Shown in pieces: positions 37,840-46,497 of a stretch of DNA of 64,000 nucleotides. The notes under the pieces were generated by a model. It did no database searches, was not told the DNA's origin, and saw nothing but the letters and a program-made list of their open reading frames with translations. A program made the translations under genes and the position numbers. Location: NCBI GenBank assembly GCA_946557785.1, contig CAMNTH010000010.1:38351-102350 (forward strand), given 5' to 3'. The DNA comes from an uncultured Blautia sp. (GTDB lineage Bacteria; Bacillota; Clostridia; Lachnospirales; Lachnospiraceae). The first letter of the stretch is position 1. Each line of letters begins with the position of its first letter.

Positions 37840-38967
37840 TCAGCACCTTTCATAGGCATCAACCAGTTTTTGATATATGGCTTCCTCCGTGAACATTTTT
37901 TTCGCATATTCCGATATTTTTTCAGCATTATACACTCCATAGCCATCCACCATTTCAATCATTGCTCTCCTAAGCTCTCCCGGAACATCAAACGGTACTT
38001 CTACACCCAGCCAATCCGCCAGATAGGATGTTATACCTACCCTATCTGAAATAATCGCTGGTTTTCCGCAGAGCCATGCCTCTGCAACCGGGACACAGAA
38101 TGTTTCATACTTACTATAGGATACGAGTACGTCAGCCATTGAAATTTCCTTTGCTACATCAGTCTGATTAAGCATACCAGTGAACTGAATCTGTGGACAG
38201 TCTCCCGCAATTTTCTCAAGCGCCGCCTTCATATCTCCTGAACCGATTATCTTCAGCTTCACATCATCATTGCCAGAAAAAGCATCCATAAACTGCCGGA
38301 TTACAATATCAAATTGCTTCACCGGTGCCAAACGCCCCACTGCAATAAATGTAAATCCTTTGTCCTTTTTCCTGCTCTCCGTCTTCCTGAATACAGGCGA
38401 CACGAGATTCGGCACAACGACTTTGGGGACCACTATTTCCGCAAGACCACAAGCAGCCTCTAAAAGGTTCTGGCTCACACTCATAAAGCAGTTGGAGCAC
38501 TTCCCATAATACTGAAGCCTCCTCAGCTCATGCTTCTTCAAATTGTTGATTAGAACTCGCGACCAATGCTCTGTCACATATATCCTTACTCCAGCTTTGC
38601 GGTACTTTTCAACTTCATTTATGCTGCTCAGCATGGACGGATAATGTACATGAATCAGTTCCGGCATCCCGGAATCAGCCTTCGTCCTATCCAACAGCAT
38701 TCTCCAGCATTTATCCTCAAACCTCTCTAGGTAAATGCCTGCTTTCCCAGGAAAATACAGATGGGAATATGTAAATATGTGTACTCCATCTTCTTTAAAT
38801 TCCCTAAAGCCCCTGGGATCCTTCCTATTAAAGAAGCTTAATGTCAATGCTATATAACAAACCTCATGTCCATTTCTGGCCAGCAGCTTTGCCTGCTCCA
38901 GTTCAAAGGAGCCCCACATTCCATTTGACGTGGTAGGGTAGCCACGCCCGATGACCCATATTTTCAT
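37840..38967 (-). CDS. Glycosyltransferase, GT4 family
   Basis: 375 residues in two Rossmann domains (GT-B). N-domain: VIGRGYPTTSNGMWGSFELEQAKLL. C-domain: FTFIAVGRLAPVKQFDIVIRQF, a GSGDMKAALEKIA phosphate-binding stretch, and KYETFCVPVAEAWLCGKPAII, which contains the E-x7-E sugar-nucleotide motif. It adds a sugar during repeat-unit assembly; donor and acceptor cannot be read from sequence. It begins six bases after the epimerase stop. Confidence 0.9.
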   Translation of the reverse strand: MKIWVIGRGYPTTSNGMWGSFELEQAKLLARNGHEVCYIALTLSFFNRKDPRGFREFKEDGVHIFTYSHLYFPGKAGIYLERFEDKCWRMLLDRTKADSGMPELIHVHYPSMLSSINEVEKYRKAGVRIYVTEHWSRVLINNLKKHELRRLQYYGKCSNCFMSVSQNLLEAACGLAEIVVPKVVVPNLVSPVFRKTESRKKDKGFTFIAVGRLAPVKQFDIVIRQFMDAFSGNDDVKLKIIGSGDMKAALEKIAGDCPQIQFTGMLNQTDVAKEISMADVLVSYSKYETFCVPVAEAWLCGKPAIISDRVGITSYLADWLGVEVPFDVPGELRRAMIEMVDGYGVYNAEKISEYAKKMFTEEAIYQKLVDAYERC

Positions 38968-38973
38968 AAATCT

Positions 38974-39855
38974 TTAATCCTCTATCTTTTTGTCGATGAT
39001 ATCCCCTATTGTCTGTTCCAAGGTAATCACCGGTTTCCAAGTAAAATCCTTCATGAACCTCTCCGCATTTATTGAGGAATTTCTCGTATCTGTCCCCTCT
39101 TTAACTGCATAGCTGGCTGCCAACCCGCGCTTTTCCATTTCACTCACAATCGTTTGCACAACATCTATCAGCGTATAACTTTCCATCCTTCCCAAGTTAT
39201 ATACCTGTTTCCAATTGCCGGAATCACTCATTGCCATCTTCACAATCCCTGCCGCAGAATCACGGACATCCAGAAAACCATACCGCTGCATTCCTCCGAC
39301 AACCTTCAGTTCATTTCCTTTTAGTGCCTGATCAACCATCCTGTTAATGATCCTCTGATCATATCCAACTCCAAGAAGACTCGCCAGCCTTATATTTGTA
39401 TGCGGCTTTCCATGAAATACCTGATCACAGAATGCCTCGCTGCTGTACTTTGCGACAGCATAAGGAGTTTCCAGGCATAATGGATCACCTTCAGCAGCAG
39501 GCTGTGTCCGCTGGGAGGCATACACGCTCTGTGAAGAGATATTAATAAACGCCCCCACGCCGCCTTCTTCTGCGGCTGTCATCATCTGAAATACTTTTTC
39601 AAGGCCATCAGCCATCCGGTATCCATCTGCGTTTGTCGGGAACATGCAATTAACAAACACATCTTTTCTGCAGAACTCGCACGACCCATCCAGAATTTTT
39701 TTTGTTTCCAATGTGTCGCAGGTGTTCCCATAAACATTTTTTATCTCCTGCGGTCTTGATGTTATCGCTACAATTTTTATATCAAGTTCCGCAGCCTTCC
39801 GTATAATCGCGGAACCGAGAAATCCGCCAGCACCGCTAAGAACCAGTCTCTCCAT
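38974..39855 (-). CDS. NAD-dependent sugar epimerase/dehydratase (SDR)
   Basis: 293 residues from ATG 39855; an in-frame ATG at 39876 is possible but has no clear SD. LVLSGAGGFLGSAIIRKA is the GxxGxxG dinucleotide site, INISSQSVY the catalytic Ser, and YAVAKYSSE the YxxxK. Extended SDR fold. It probably modifies the sugar nucleotide used by the glycosyltransferase downstream. Substrate unknown. Confidence 0.85.
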   Translation of the reverse strand: MERLVLSGAGGFLGSAIIRKAAELDIKIVAITSRPQEIKNVYGNTCDTLETKKILDGSCEFCRKDVFVNCMFPTNADGYRMADGLEKVFQMMTAAEEGGVGAFINISSQSVYASQRTQPAAEGDPLCLETPYAVAKYSSEAFCDQVFHGKPHTNIRLASLLGVGYDQRIINRMVDQALKGNELKVVGGMQRYGFLDVRDSAAGIVKMAMSDSGNWKQVYNLGRMESYTLIDVVQTIVSEMEKRGLAASYAVKEGTDTRNSSINAERFMKDFTWKPVITLEQTIGDIIDKKIED

Positions 39856-39879
39856 CTGTCTGCACCACCGTTCCATATC

Positions 39880-41175
39880 TTACAATTCGTAATCCAGTTT
39901 TTCGTAAACTTCCTTCGTATCATGCGGCTTCAGCAAGACACTCTTACCATCCTTATCCAGCATCTGGAAAAGCTCGTTCGTCTTATCCAGCCGCTCTATT
40001 AATTCTTCCTTCGTATCAGCAGCTATATGGATTCTTGTGGTATCCTGCACCAATGTCCCAGCAGAGTCCTCCGGTATGGTATGTCCCACTTGATCCCTTC
40101 TCGCTATGTGAATGAGCCATGGATAGGTGTTCAGCGCCTTCTCCCCCCTGACTTCCGCAATAGTCATCCCCGGCTGTCCCAACACGTTCACTGTCGCATA
40201 CCAGCGTTTGAACTTCGGGTTAAACTGTACTTTCTTCCCCATACTGCCCGTCAGTGCCAGCTGCATTAAATGCTCAAAAGTGTTATAGTCATTTTCATAT
40301 TCCAGTATTTGGTATGTTTTACAGCCGTTCAGCCTCATGCCGGCCTCATAACAATACAGCTGCCCGTCTTTTACTATAGCCTGGATGAATAGAGAACCGT
40401 TCTTTATGCCTATTCCCTCCAACATAGCAATGATTTTCCCATTATACCGCTCCAGTATAAGATCTGTATAACGGCTGGGATAGATATAAAGGTCTGGCGC
40501 CTTTGTTGCACTCTCCTGCTCTGTATTGAAGTACCGGTCATGTATGGCTGCAAGCTGGATAGTACCATCCTGTGCTATATAGGTAAGATTAATCTCGTCA
40601 TAAGGCAGGTACTGCTCCACGATCACATCACCGGACTTTGATGCCTTCCTAGCCTTCTGGAACCCTTTTTCCAGTTCTTCTGGCGAATGGCATGGTGTAA
40701 CCCCCACGGAGCTTGCCGCATCCACCGGCTTGATGATGACAGGGTAATTAATATTTGTTATACGGATATCCTCCACAGACCGAATCACATACTCTTGTGG
40801 TACGGGTACACCATACTGCTGGCAGGTATGTTTGAAGTATTTTTTATTTGTACTCATTTGGAGCTGCTCTACCGTAAACGGTGCGGGCATCCTTAAGCGG
40901 TCCGCCAGTTTCCTCACGATCGGTCCCAGTCTCTCGTTAAATGCTGTGATCACGCCATCGAACCCCTCCGCCTGAATCAGCTCCGTCATTGCATCCTCAT
41001 CGTATGCATCCACATCATAGGCATAATCTGCAAGCCCCTTTGCAAATGTATTTTTGTTGTAATCCGCAATTCCGACCGTCACGCCATTCCTATGGGCGAG
41101 ATCCAGCAGATCAACGGTATTGTTCAGGCCACCCACCAAGAGCAGCTTCTTTCCTTTTAAATCTGCATTTAACAT
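39880..41175 (-). CDS. ATP-grasp ligase (1)
   Basis: 431 residues from ATG 41175 (GGAGG eight bases upstream). Pre-ATP-grasp Rossmann-like N-domain KLLLVGGLNNTVDLLDLAHR; ATP-grasp core NYPVIIKPVDAASSVGVTP (the P-loop-like lid), VIVEQYLPYDEINLTYIA and GSLFIQAIVKDGQLYCYEAGMRLNG with the metal-binding Glu. The family joins a carboxylate to an amine or thiol with ATP. In polysaccharide clusters such enzymes may attach amino acids to sugars; that link is inference. Confidence 0.85.
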   Translation of the reverse strand: MLNADLKGKKLLLVGGLNNTVDLLDLAHRNGVTVGIADYNKNTFAKGLADYAYDVDAYDEDAMTELIQAEGFDGVITAFNERLGPIVRKLADRLRMPAPFTVEQLQMSTNKKYFKHTCQQYGVPVPQEYVIRSVEDIRITNINYPVIIKPVDAASSVGVTPCHSPEELEKGFQKARKASKSGDVIVEQYLPYDEINLTYIAQDGTIQLAAIHDRYFNTEQESATKAPDLYIYPSRYTDLILERYNGKIIAMLEGIGIKNGSLFIQAIVKDGQLYCYEAGMRLNGCKTYQILEYENDYNTFEHLMQLALTGSMGKKVQFNPKFKRWYATVNVLGQPGMTIAEVRGEKALNTYPWLIHIARRDQVGHTIPEDSAGTLVQDTTRIHIAADTKEELIERLDKTNELFQMLDKDGKSVLLKPHDTKEVYEKLDYEL

Positions 41176-41243
41176 TCTACATTCCTCCATATTTTTTCAT
41201 TTCCTAGAAATACAGCTGAATAATACTCCAATATTCCAAGTAT

Positions 41244-42041
41244 TTACCTCTGATCCTTCGTCATCGTCCTATAGCTATTCATCCCTATCGCAATGCCGTC
41301 CTCGGTGTACCCCACAAAATAGCTGATTCCTTTGCCCGATGCCTGTTTTTCCCTCTTTCCCATGGAAAAGACCATCTTTACAAGCATCCACACCATTTTT
41401 ACATCCAGAAAGAAGCTGCAATTCTCCACATACCAGACATCGTTCTCAAATGTACGCTGAAACTGGCATATTTCCTCTCCCAGCACATGGATGACCCTGG
41501 GGCATTCAAGTCCCGGCCGGAGTGCAGACCTCGCCTGGTGGCGGTCACACATCCGTTCATAAATAAATACCGGCTGCGGACGGGGACCTATAATGGACAT
41601 ATCCCCTTTAAGGACGGACCAGAAATTCAGCAGTTCATCCAAGGATAATTTCCTCATGAATTTTCCGAATTTTGTCACCCTCTGAGACGGTGGGAGCAGT
41701 TTTCCGTCAGCATCCGTCTTATTGTTCATGTTACGGAATTTAATTAATGTAAAGGTCTTACCATCCTTTCCAACTCGCTTCTGTTTGTAAAAAATCGGCA
41801 TACCAACATCAAAAAAAGTACAGATCCCGAAGATGATATTAAACGGAAAAAGAAGGATAAATGCAGGCAGTGCGATTAGTATATCCAGGAAACGCTTCCC
41901 ATATTTTGTATAGAAAGAAACCCTCGGGTTCACTTTCGGGGCTGTCTCGTTTTTATGCTGTAGGTTCTTTTCCCTTAATATATGCGCTGCTTCTTCCTCT
42001 TCATTTGATACCAGATTTGAATTTCCAACACCCTTCTCCAT
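41244..42041 (-). CDS. Initiating sugar transferase (phosphoglycosyl transferase)
   Basis: 265 residues, WbaP/PglC-like small phosphoglycosyl transferase. RFLDILIALPAFILLFPFNIIFGI is the membrane hairpin; PIFYKQKRVGKDGKTFTLIKFRNM, SLDELLNFWSVLKGDMSIIGPRP and GLECPRVIHVLGEE hold the catalytic D-E region and conserved Arg/Pro. It transfers sugar-1-phosphate to undecaprenyl phosphate, starting each repeat unit. An N-terminal acidic segment of 30 residues is unusual. SD AGGAG upstream. Confidence 0.92.
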   Translation of the reverse strand: MEKGVGNSNLVSNEEEEAAHILREKNLQHKNETAPKVNPRVSFYTKYGKRFLDILIALPAFILLFPFNIIFGICTFFDVGMPIFYKQKRVGKDGKTFTLIKFRNMNNKTDADGKLLPPSQRVTKFGKFMRKLSLDELLNFWSVLKGDMSIIGPRPQPVFIYERMCDRHQARSALRPGLECPRVIHVLGEEICQFQRTFENDVWYVENCSFFLDVKMVWMLVKMVFSMGKREKQASGKGISYFVGYTEDGIAIGMNSYRTMTKDQR

Positions 42042-42128
42042 ACCCTACTCCTTTAACTACGTATTGCAATTTAAGTTCCCATATTCAATAATACATCTGC
42101 TCTCTCTCTGCCATTCTCATCCATCCAC

Positions 42129-43094
42129 TCAGTCCAGGCGGTATGTTTCATACCTTTTCGCAAGATGCATCCCTATGGCAGGCTCTCCTAATACAAAATC
42201 CCTTCCAGCTGCAATATCCAGTGCTGCCAAGGCCGTACCGCATCCAGCCGCATAGGAAAAACTCGTACCTGCTGAAAATCGCGGGTTAATCTCAATCATC
42301 CGGTAATCATCACCATTACGGAAAAACTCCGCATTGACAACACCATTCAAATCCAGCTTTTTCATAAGACGATTACAGATTCCTGTAAGCTTCATCTCAT
42401 CGATTATCATCACCGCCGTCCCGCAGCCGCTGGGATTGCGCAGTTCTTCCACCCTCTGCACTTGGCCTGTGTGTCCGTTCTTCGCATTCCGTATCAGGTC
42501 AACTGTGATAATCTCTCCCTCCACATATTGCTGTATAACAAAATCAGCAGCATATAATCCTTCTGCTTTCAGTTCCTCTAATGTCTCCCTGCCCTCAATC
42601 TTCCTACATCCAAGGCTCGCCCTGCCCTCGATTGGTTTCATGAACACAGGGAAATCCTTATCCGTAATTTCATCTAATTCCCTAAAACGCTTTATATAAA
42701 TCTCTGGAATGTTATCAAGAATCCAGTCGCTGAAAGTATCCTTATAATGACATGTCATGACCAGACTGTGATTGGGTATACAAAGCGAAACGCCAATTGC
42801 TTCAAACTTCTCCCTATTTTTTGAGAGGTTTACCACCTCTTCATCGATTGTTGCAAAATAATAATTTACACTGTGCTCTTTGCAAAAAGCAGCAGCAAAG
42901 TCTATATATGCCTCTAAGTCTTCTACTGCTGATGGAAATGTATAAAACTCATCAACATCCTTGGAGGTTGCTATTTGATTTTTCTTAAAAATATCACCAC
43001 CGATGATATAGTATCCCCCAGTAGCCTTAAGCTGCGAAATAATTGCCGTAGACGCAGCTGTTCCGATGGCAGTCACAAGAACTGTTGGCTCCAT
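42129..43094 (-). CDS. ATP-grasp ligase (2), CarB-like
   Basis: 321 residues. VLVTAIGTAASTAIISQLKATGGYYIIGGDI is the N-domain of CarB-like carboxylate ligases; ATP-grasp motifs follow: DFPVFMKPIEGRASLGCRKIE, DFVIQQYVEGEIITVDLI and VNAEFFRNGDDYRMIEINPRFSAGTSF (Mg2+-binding E-x-N). It differs from the other ATP-grasp gene 1 kb downstream. AAAGGAG precedes the ATG. Likely substrate an amino acid or a carboxylated sugar, not identifiable from sequence. Confidence 0.85.
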   Translation of the reverse strand: MEPTVLVTAIGTAASTAIISQLKATGGYYIIGGDIFKKNQIATSKDVDEFYTFPSAVEDLEAYIDFAAAFCKEHSVNYYFATIDEEVVNLSKNREKFEAIGVSLCIPNHSLVMTCHYKDTFSDWILDNIPEIYIKRFRELDEITDKDFPVFMKPIEGRASLGCRKIEGRETLEELKAEGLYAADFVIQQYVEGEIITVDLIRNAKNGHTGQVQRVEELRNPSGCGTAVMIIDEMKLTGICNRLMKKLDLNGVVNAEFFRNGDDYRMIEINPRFSAGTSFSYAAGCGTALAALDIAAGRDFVLGEPAIGMHLAKRYETYRLD

Positions 43095-43133
43095 AATGCC
43101 AATTCTCCTTTCCTGTTAAAATCATCTTATAAC

Positions 43134-44225
43134 TCAATACCGATTAATCACGTCAATCACATACCGCACTTCCTCGTCTGACAGACCCGCATAAATCGGC
43201 ATACTTACCTCCTGCTTTGCATACCGTTCCGCATTCGGAAAGTCGCTCCACTGATAGCCCCAGTCCTTGTAACACTCAGCTACATATGGAGGGATCGGGT
43301 AATGTACCTGAGTCTTGACACCGTTCTCTGCAAGATAATTCTGAAAATCGTCCCTATCCTCCACAAGTACGGGAAAAAGATGATATACATGGAAAACCTC
43401 CTCATACACGGGCGGAATGATAACCTTCGGATTATTGATCCCTCCCACATACATCTGAGCCTGATGCCGTCTCTCTGCATTTCCCTCTTCCAGATGACTC
43501 AGGCCAACCTTCAGCACAGCCGCCTGCACCTCATCCATACGGCTGTTCACACCATTGATTTCGTTGTGATATTTTACCTTGCTGCCGTAGTTTCTCAACA
43601 GCCTAATCTTTTCCGCCAACTCATTGTCATCTGTAATTATCGCACCGGCATCTCCCAACGCACCCAACGGCTTTGTAGGGTAAAAGCTGAAGCAACCGAT
43701 ATTTCCAAAAGTACCTGCCAGCTTACCATTAAATGTTGAGCCATGACACTGGGCACAATCTTCAATCAAAATCAAGTCATACTTTTTCGCTATTTCCGAA
43801 ATCTTATCCATCCGGCTGCACTGGCCAAACAAATGTACAGGAAGAATAGCCTTTGTCCTGTCCGTAATCCTGGCCTCGATAGCATCCGCATTTATCTCCA
43901 TGTGATCATCCATATCGACAAATACAGGAATGCCGCCGTTCTCAGTTATTCCAATTACTGAAGCTATGTAGGTTCCGGCCGGACAGATAACCTCGTCTCC
44001 TGGACGGATTCCAATTGCCCGAAAGGCCAGGATTAGGGCATCCGTACCAGAATTGAGCGCCACACAGTGTTTAACTCCCATATATGCAGCAAACTTCTGC
44101 TCAAAATCCTCCATTTCTCTGCCAAGAATATACCAGCCGGAGTTTAATGCCCTCAGTGCTGCTTCCTCATATTCCTCTTTATGTAAATTGAAGGTTCTTT
44201 TCAAAACAACAGATTGTACTTCCAT
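43134..44225 (-). CDS. DegT/DnrJ/EryC1-family sugar aminotransferase (FdtB/QdtB-like)
   Basis: 363 residues from ATG 44225 (ATG 44243 also in frame). PLP fold type I: LNSGTDALILAFRAIGI, GDEVICPAGTYIAS, LIEDCAQCHGS and GCFSFYPTKPLGALGDAGAI, in which the Lys of PTKP is the PLP lysine. The C-terminus QVHYPIPPY and VSMPIYAGLSDEEVRYV are typical. Lying directly after an FdtA/QdtA-like gene, it should aminate the 3-keto group to give dTDP-3-amino-3,6-dideoxyhexose. Confidence 0.92.
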   Translation of the reverse strand: MEVQSVVLKRTFNLHKEEYEEAALRALNSGWYILGREMEDFEQKFAAYMGVKHCVALNSGTDALILAFRAIGIRPGDEVICPAGTYIASVIGITENGGIPVFVDMDDHMEINADAIEARITDRTKAILPVHLFGQCSRMDKISEIAKKYDLILIEDCAQCHGSTFNGKLAGTFGNIGCFSFYPTKPLGALGDAGAIITDDNELAEKIRLLRNYGSKVKYHNEINGVNSRMDEVQAAVLKVGLSHLEEGNAERRHQAQMYVGGINNPKVIIPPVYEEVFHVYHLFPVLVEDRDDFQNYLAENGVKTQVHYPIPPYVAECYKDWGYQWSDFPNAERYAKQEVSMPIYAGLSDEEVRYVIDVINRY

Positions 44226-44248
44226 TTCCTCATGCTCCTTCATTATTA

Positions 44249-45172
44249 CTATTGTATTTTTCGTGTCTTCTGATTTGTCTTCATTCCCCTGATTTCTTCC
44301 GAAAATGCATCAAAATCTCTGATATATTCCGTTCCATCGTAATACTCGTTTGTAATGACCATCAAAACAGAATCCGGCGTGAAATCATACATCTCTTTCC
44401 AGATCATGCGTGGAAGGTATACAGCATCCTTCGGCTCATTCAGTTCATAGACTGTCTCGCTTAAATCCTCATCAATAACCTTTACTTTACTCCTGCCGGA
44501 GATATTAAAGAGCACGAATTCTGACTTACGGTTGGCATGCTTGCCTCTCACAAATCCCACATTTCCCTCCCCGAATATGTAGAAGACCCTCCGAATCTCG
44601 AAGGGAACATCTTTCATGCCCTCAACCACGATTGACCGTGAAGTTGCATCCGTTAGATCTTGTGATGTAATTGAAGGGTGTGCAAAGGGGAACTTCAACA
44701 TTTTTACATTAAGTACATTTCCTACTTCACTTACCCCCTCCCCGAGAGATTTTGCATTCTCATTCTGGCTCTTCCTGTAAGATAAATACTCGTCATAGTT
44801 TCGGATGTATTCATCCGAGTCATAGTATTCAGAGACGGCCACACAGAGCACCGAGTCATCGTGCCTCCAGATTATTTCCCACCAGAGTCCAGGGTTAAGC
44901 ACCAGTCCTTTTGAGGGATTATCCAGCGTTATAGTTTCTTTCTCATCGCCATCGGTAAGGATGATATCAATGGCTCCATATGGGCAGAACAAAAGCTGCC
45001 AGTTTTTCTTGTGGGCATGTAACCCTCTGTGCTGATTCTCTTCTATTTTGTAAATGCAATATATCCTCTTGATTGCAAACGGTATGTCCCTCTCGCTTTC
45101 TACAAACGTTAAACCACCGAGTTTCGAGTCTTTATTCCAGACTGTATTCAATTGCATTATCTGATAGTTCAT
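44249..45172 (-). CDS. Two-domain sugar 3,4-ketoisomerase (FdtA/QdtA-like cupins)
   Basis: 307 residues made of two WxcM/FdtA-type cupin domains, about 1-135 and 155-300, each with an EIRR/AIKR-IYCIY opening and a DEYIR(N/D)(Y/F) ending. Domain 1 has RGLHAHKKNWQ (49-59) with both His residues expected in the active site. Domain 2 has RGKHANRKSEF (209-219), with Asn replacing the second His, so it may be non-catalytic or have another role. Single-domain FdtA/QdtA are about 140 residues, so this is a tandem fusion. The family isomerises dTDP-4-keto-6-deoxyglucose to the 3-keto form. Confidence 0.88.
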   Translation of the reverse strand: MNYQIMQLNTVWNKDSKLGGLTFVESERDIPFAIKRIYCIYKIEENQHRGLHAHKKNWQLLFCPYGAIDIILTDGDEKETITLDNPSKGLVLNPGLWWEIIWRHDDSVLCVAVSEYYDSDEYIRNYDEYLSYRKSQNENAKSLGEGVSEVGNVLNVKMLKFPFAHPSITSQDLTDATSRSIVVEGMKDVPFEIRRVFYIFGEGNVGFVRGKHANRKSEFVLFNISGRSKVKVIDEDLSETVYELNEPKDAVYLPRMIWKEMYDFTPDSVLMVITNEYYDGTEYIRDFDAFSEEIRGMKTNQKTRKIQ

Positions 45173-45221
45173 GATTCTTTAATTTCTCCTTACAATTGTA
45201 TTTATCACATATACTCTGGTA

Positions 45222-45893
45222 TCACAGCACCGTACTATCCTTTAAAACCTGGATAATCTCATTCTGGATATCCTCAATACCTCTCATGCACATGTTATCC
45301 GAACACTCTATCGTTTTCCATCCTAGCTTCTTAGCGCAGTAATCTGCGGCGGTACGGCAGCAGTTCAGGTATTCCACATCCTTCTCATGAATATCTTTTT
45401 TCTCTTCATGGCCTTCATATCTGCAGGTCATGAGTTTTTGGCTGACTTCTGGAGCGACACGCAAATATATAACTATGTTTGGTACCGGAATTTCAAGCAA
45501 TTGGTACTCAAAATGAAAAAGCCAATCCAGGTACCCATCCCATTCCTCCTCTGGAAGTTTGCTGCACTGGTGAATAGCGTTTGAAGTTGTAAAACGATCC
45601 CCGATAACGATGCCCCCATCCTCATAAAACTGTCCCCAGTCCTTCTTGCAGCTGGCATATCGATCCACAGCGTAAAAGCTAGATGCCGCATAGGCGTTGA
45701 CATCTGACGGGGCAGAGCCAAACTTGCCGGACAAGTACATCCTCACCAAAGCCGAGGAGTCGCTGCCGTAATCCGGAAAAGATATGTGCCGTATCTTTTT
45801 CCCACGCTCCCGCAGTTTCTCACAGAGCAGTTCTGCCTGTGTAGCCTTACCGGAACCATCAAGCCCTTCGATAACGATCAACTTTCCTTTCAT
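45222..45893 (-). CDS. tmk: Thymidylate kinase
   Basis: 223 residues from ATG 45893; the reading could extend upstream but the SD (AAAGGGG) fits this start. KGKLIVIEGLDGSGKATQAELL is the P-loop (with Ala where many family members have Thr), HISFPDYGSDSS binds dTMP, GDRFTTSNAIHQ is the DRF/lid-Arg region. It phosphorylates dTMP to dTDP. Its presence as the first recognisable gene of a polysaccharide cluster is unusual and fits dTDP-sugar supply. Its ATG overlaps the stop of a 28-codon ORF (ATGTATGA). Confidence 0.9.
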   Translation of the reverse strand: MKGKLIVIEGLDGSGKATQAELLCEKLRERGKKIRHISFPDYGSDSSALVRMYLSGKFGSAPSDVNAYAASSFYAVDRYASCKKDWGQFYEDGGIVIGDRFTTSNAIHQCSKLPEEEWDGYLDWLFHFEYQLLEIPVPNIVIYLRVAPEVSQKLMTCRYEGHEEKKDIHEKDVEYLNCCRTAADYCAKKLGWKTIECSDNMCMRGIEDIQNEIIQVLKDSTVL

Positions 45894-45976
45894 ACATCTA
45901 CCCCTTTCCTGAACGGTGACCTTTCCCACCAGCCATAATTCCTTGATCCCGCCTTACATTTTGCATTGTTTTCCAT
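45890..45976 (-). CDS. 28-aa ORF, coupled to tmk
   Basis: MENNAKCKAGSRNYGWWERS and eight more residues. The ATG has AAAGGAGG seven bases upstream, one of the best SDs in the region, and the TGA overlaps the tmk ATG. It may be a translated leader that couples ribosomes into tmk, or a small protein. Basic and Trp-rich; no known family. Confidence 0.45.
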   Translation of the reverse strand: MENNAKCKAGSRNYGWWERSPFRKGVDV

Positions 45977-46077
45977 CAAAAAACCTCCTTTTCCCTGCCA
46001 GGGCATAACTGGGATTCAATGCCCGTGATAAGCAGCGATGTCATTACCATAGCTGTATCTCCCACTGCATTTATCAT
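45976..46077 (-). CDS. 33-aa ORF, coupled to the 28-aa ORF
   Basis: Reads MINAVGDTAMVMTSLLITGI then a polar tail. Its TGA overlaps the next ORF's ATG by one base (TGATG). SD GGGGGA lies ten bases upstream. A hairpin (GGGCAT/ATGCCC) lies within its 3' half. Possibly part of a leader, less certain than the next ORF. Confidence 0.3.
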   Translation of the reverse strand: MINAVGDTAMVMTSLLITGIESQLCPGREKEVF

Positions 46078-46249
46078 TAAATCTCAATCCCCCACTGCAC
46101 GATTTCGGAGGCTATTATTTATTTTCAGAGAATATATCTTTATTTCAAGAAATCATCTCAGTAGTATTTTCAACCAGCGTTTTCCAGCATCTCTAACCAT
46201 CTCAGTACAGAAAACATCTTTCTTTTATCATAATCTTGTTAAATCGTTA

Positions 46250-46497
46250 ATTTTAAATTACTTCGAATACCCTCCCAGTCCCACTCTCTCTAATTCCCTA
46301 TGCAGGAAATTTTCCAAGGCAAAACCTCTTCTTCGCTGTCTCTTGTCCATTTCTTCTTGAAATGCCCAGGACACAACAGGCGGTATTCAACCCGACAGTG
46401 ACTACCATTGATAATCCCTGTCTTTCCGCTTTCGCTTATTCCACCCGGAGGATTTCTCCGAATATCTTCTATATAAATCAAAGCGGAGCTTTCCGCC
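46250..46497 (-). ncRNA. Candidate guide-RNA scaffold 3' of the TnpB-like gene
   Basis: The 250 bases directly 3' of the TnpB-like stop have no convincing gene. They contain consecutive hairpin-capable segments: GGCGG-AAAG-CTCCGC right after the stop, CGGAG-AAAT-CCTCCG, then AAGCGAAAGCGG. In TnpB and TldR systems the omega RNA overlaps the 3' end of the gene and runs into this position. The assignment is by position and apparent structure only. From 46078 to 46249 I see only AT-rich leader sequence with no clear promoter. Confidence 0.3.

Noticed and set aside
46290..46481. 63-codon minus-strand frame after the TnpB-like gene
   Set aside because: No SD or homology, and it overlaps hairpin-rich sequence better explained as RNA.
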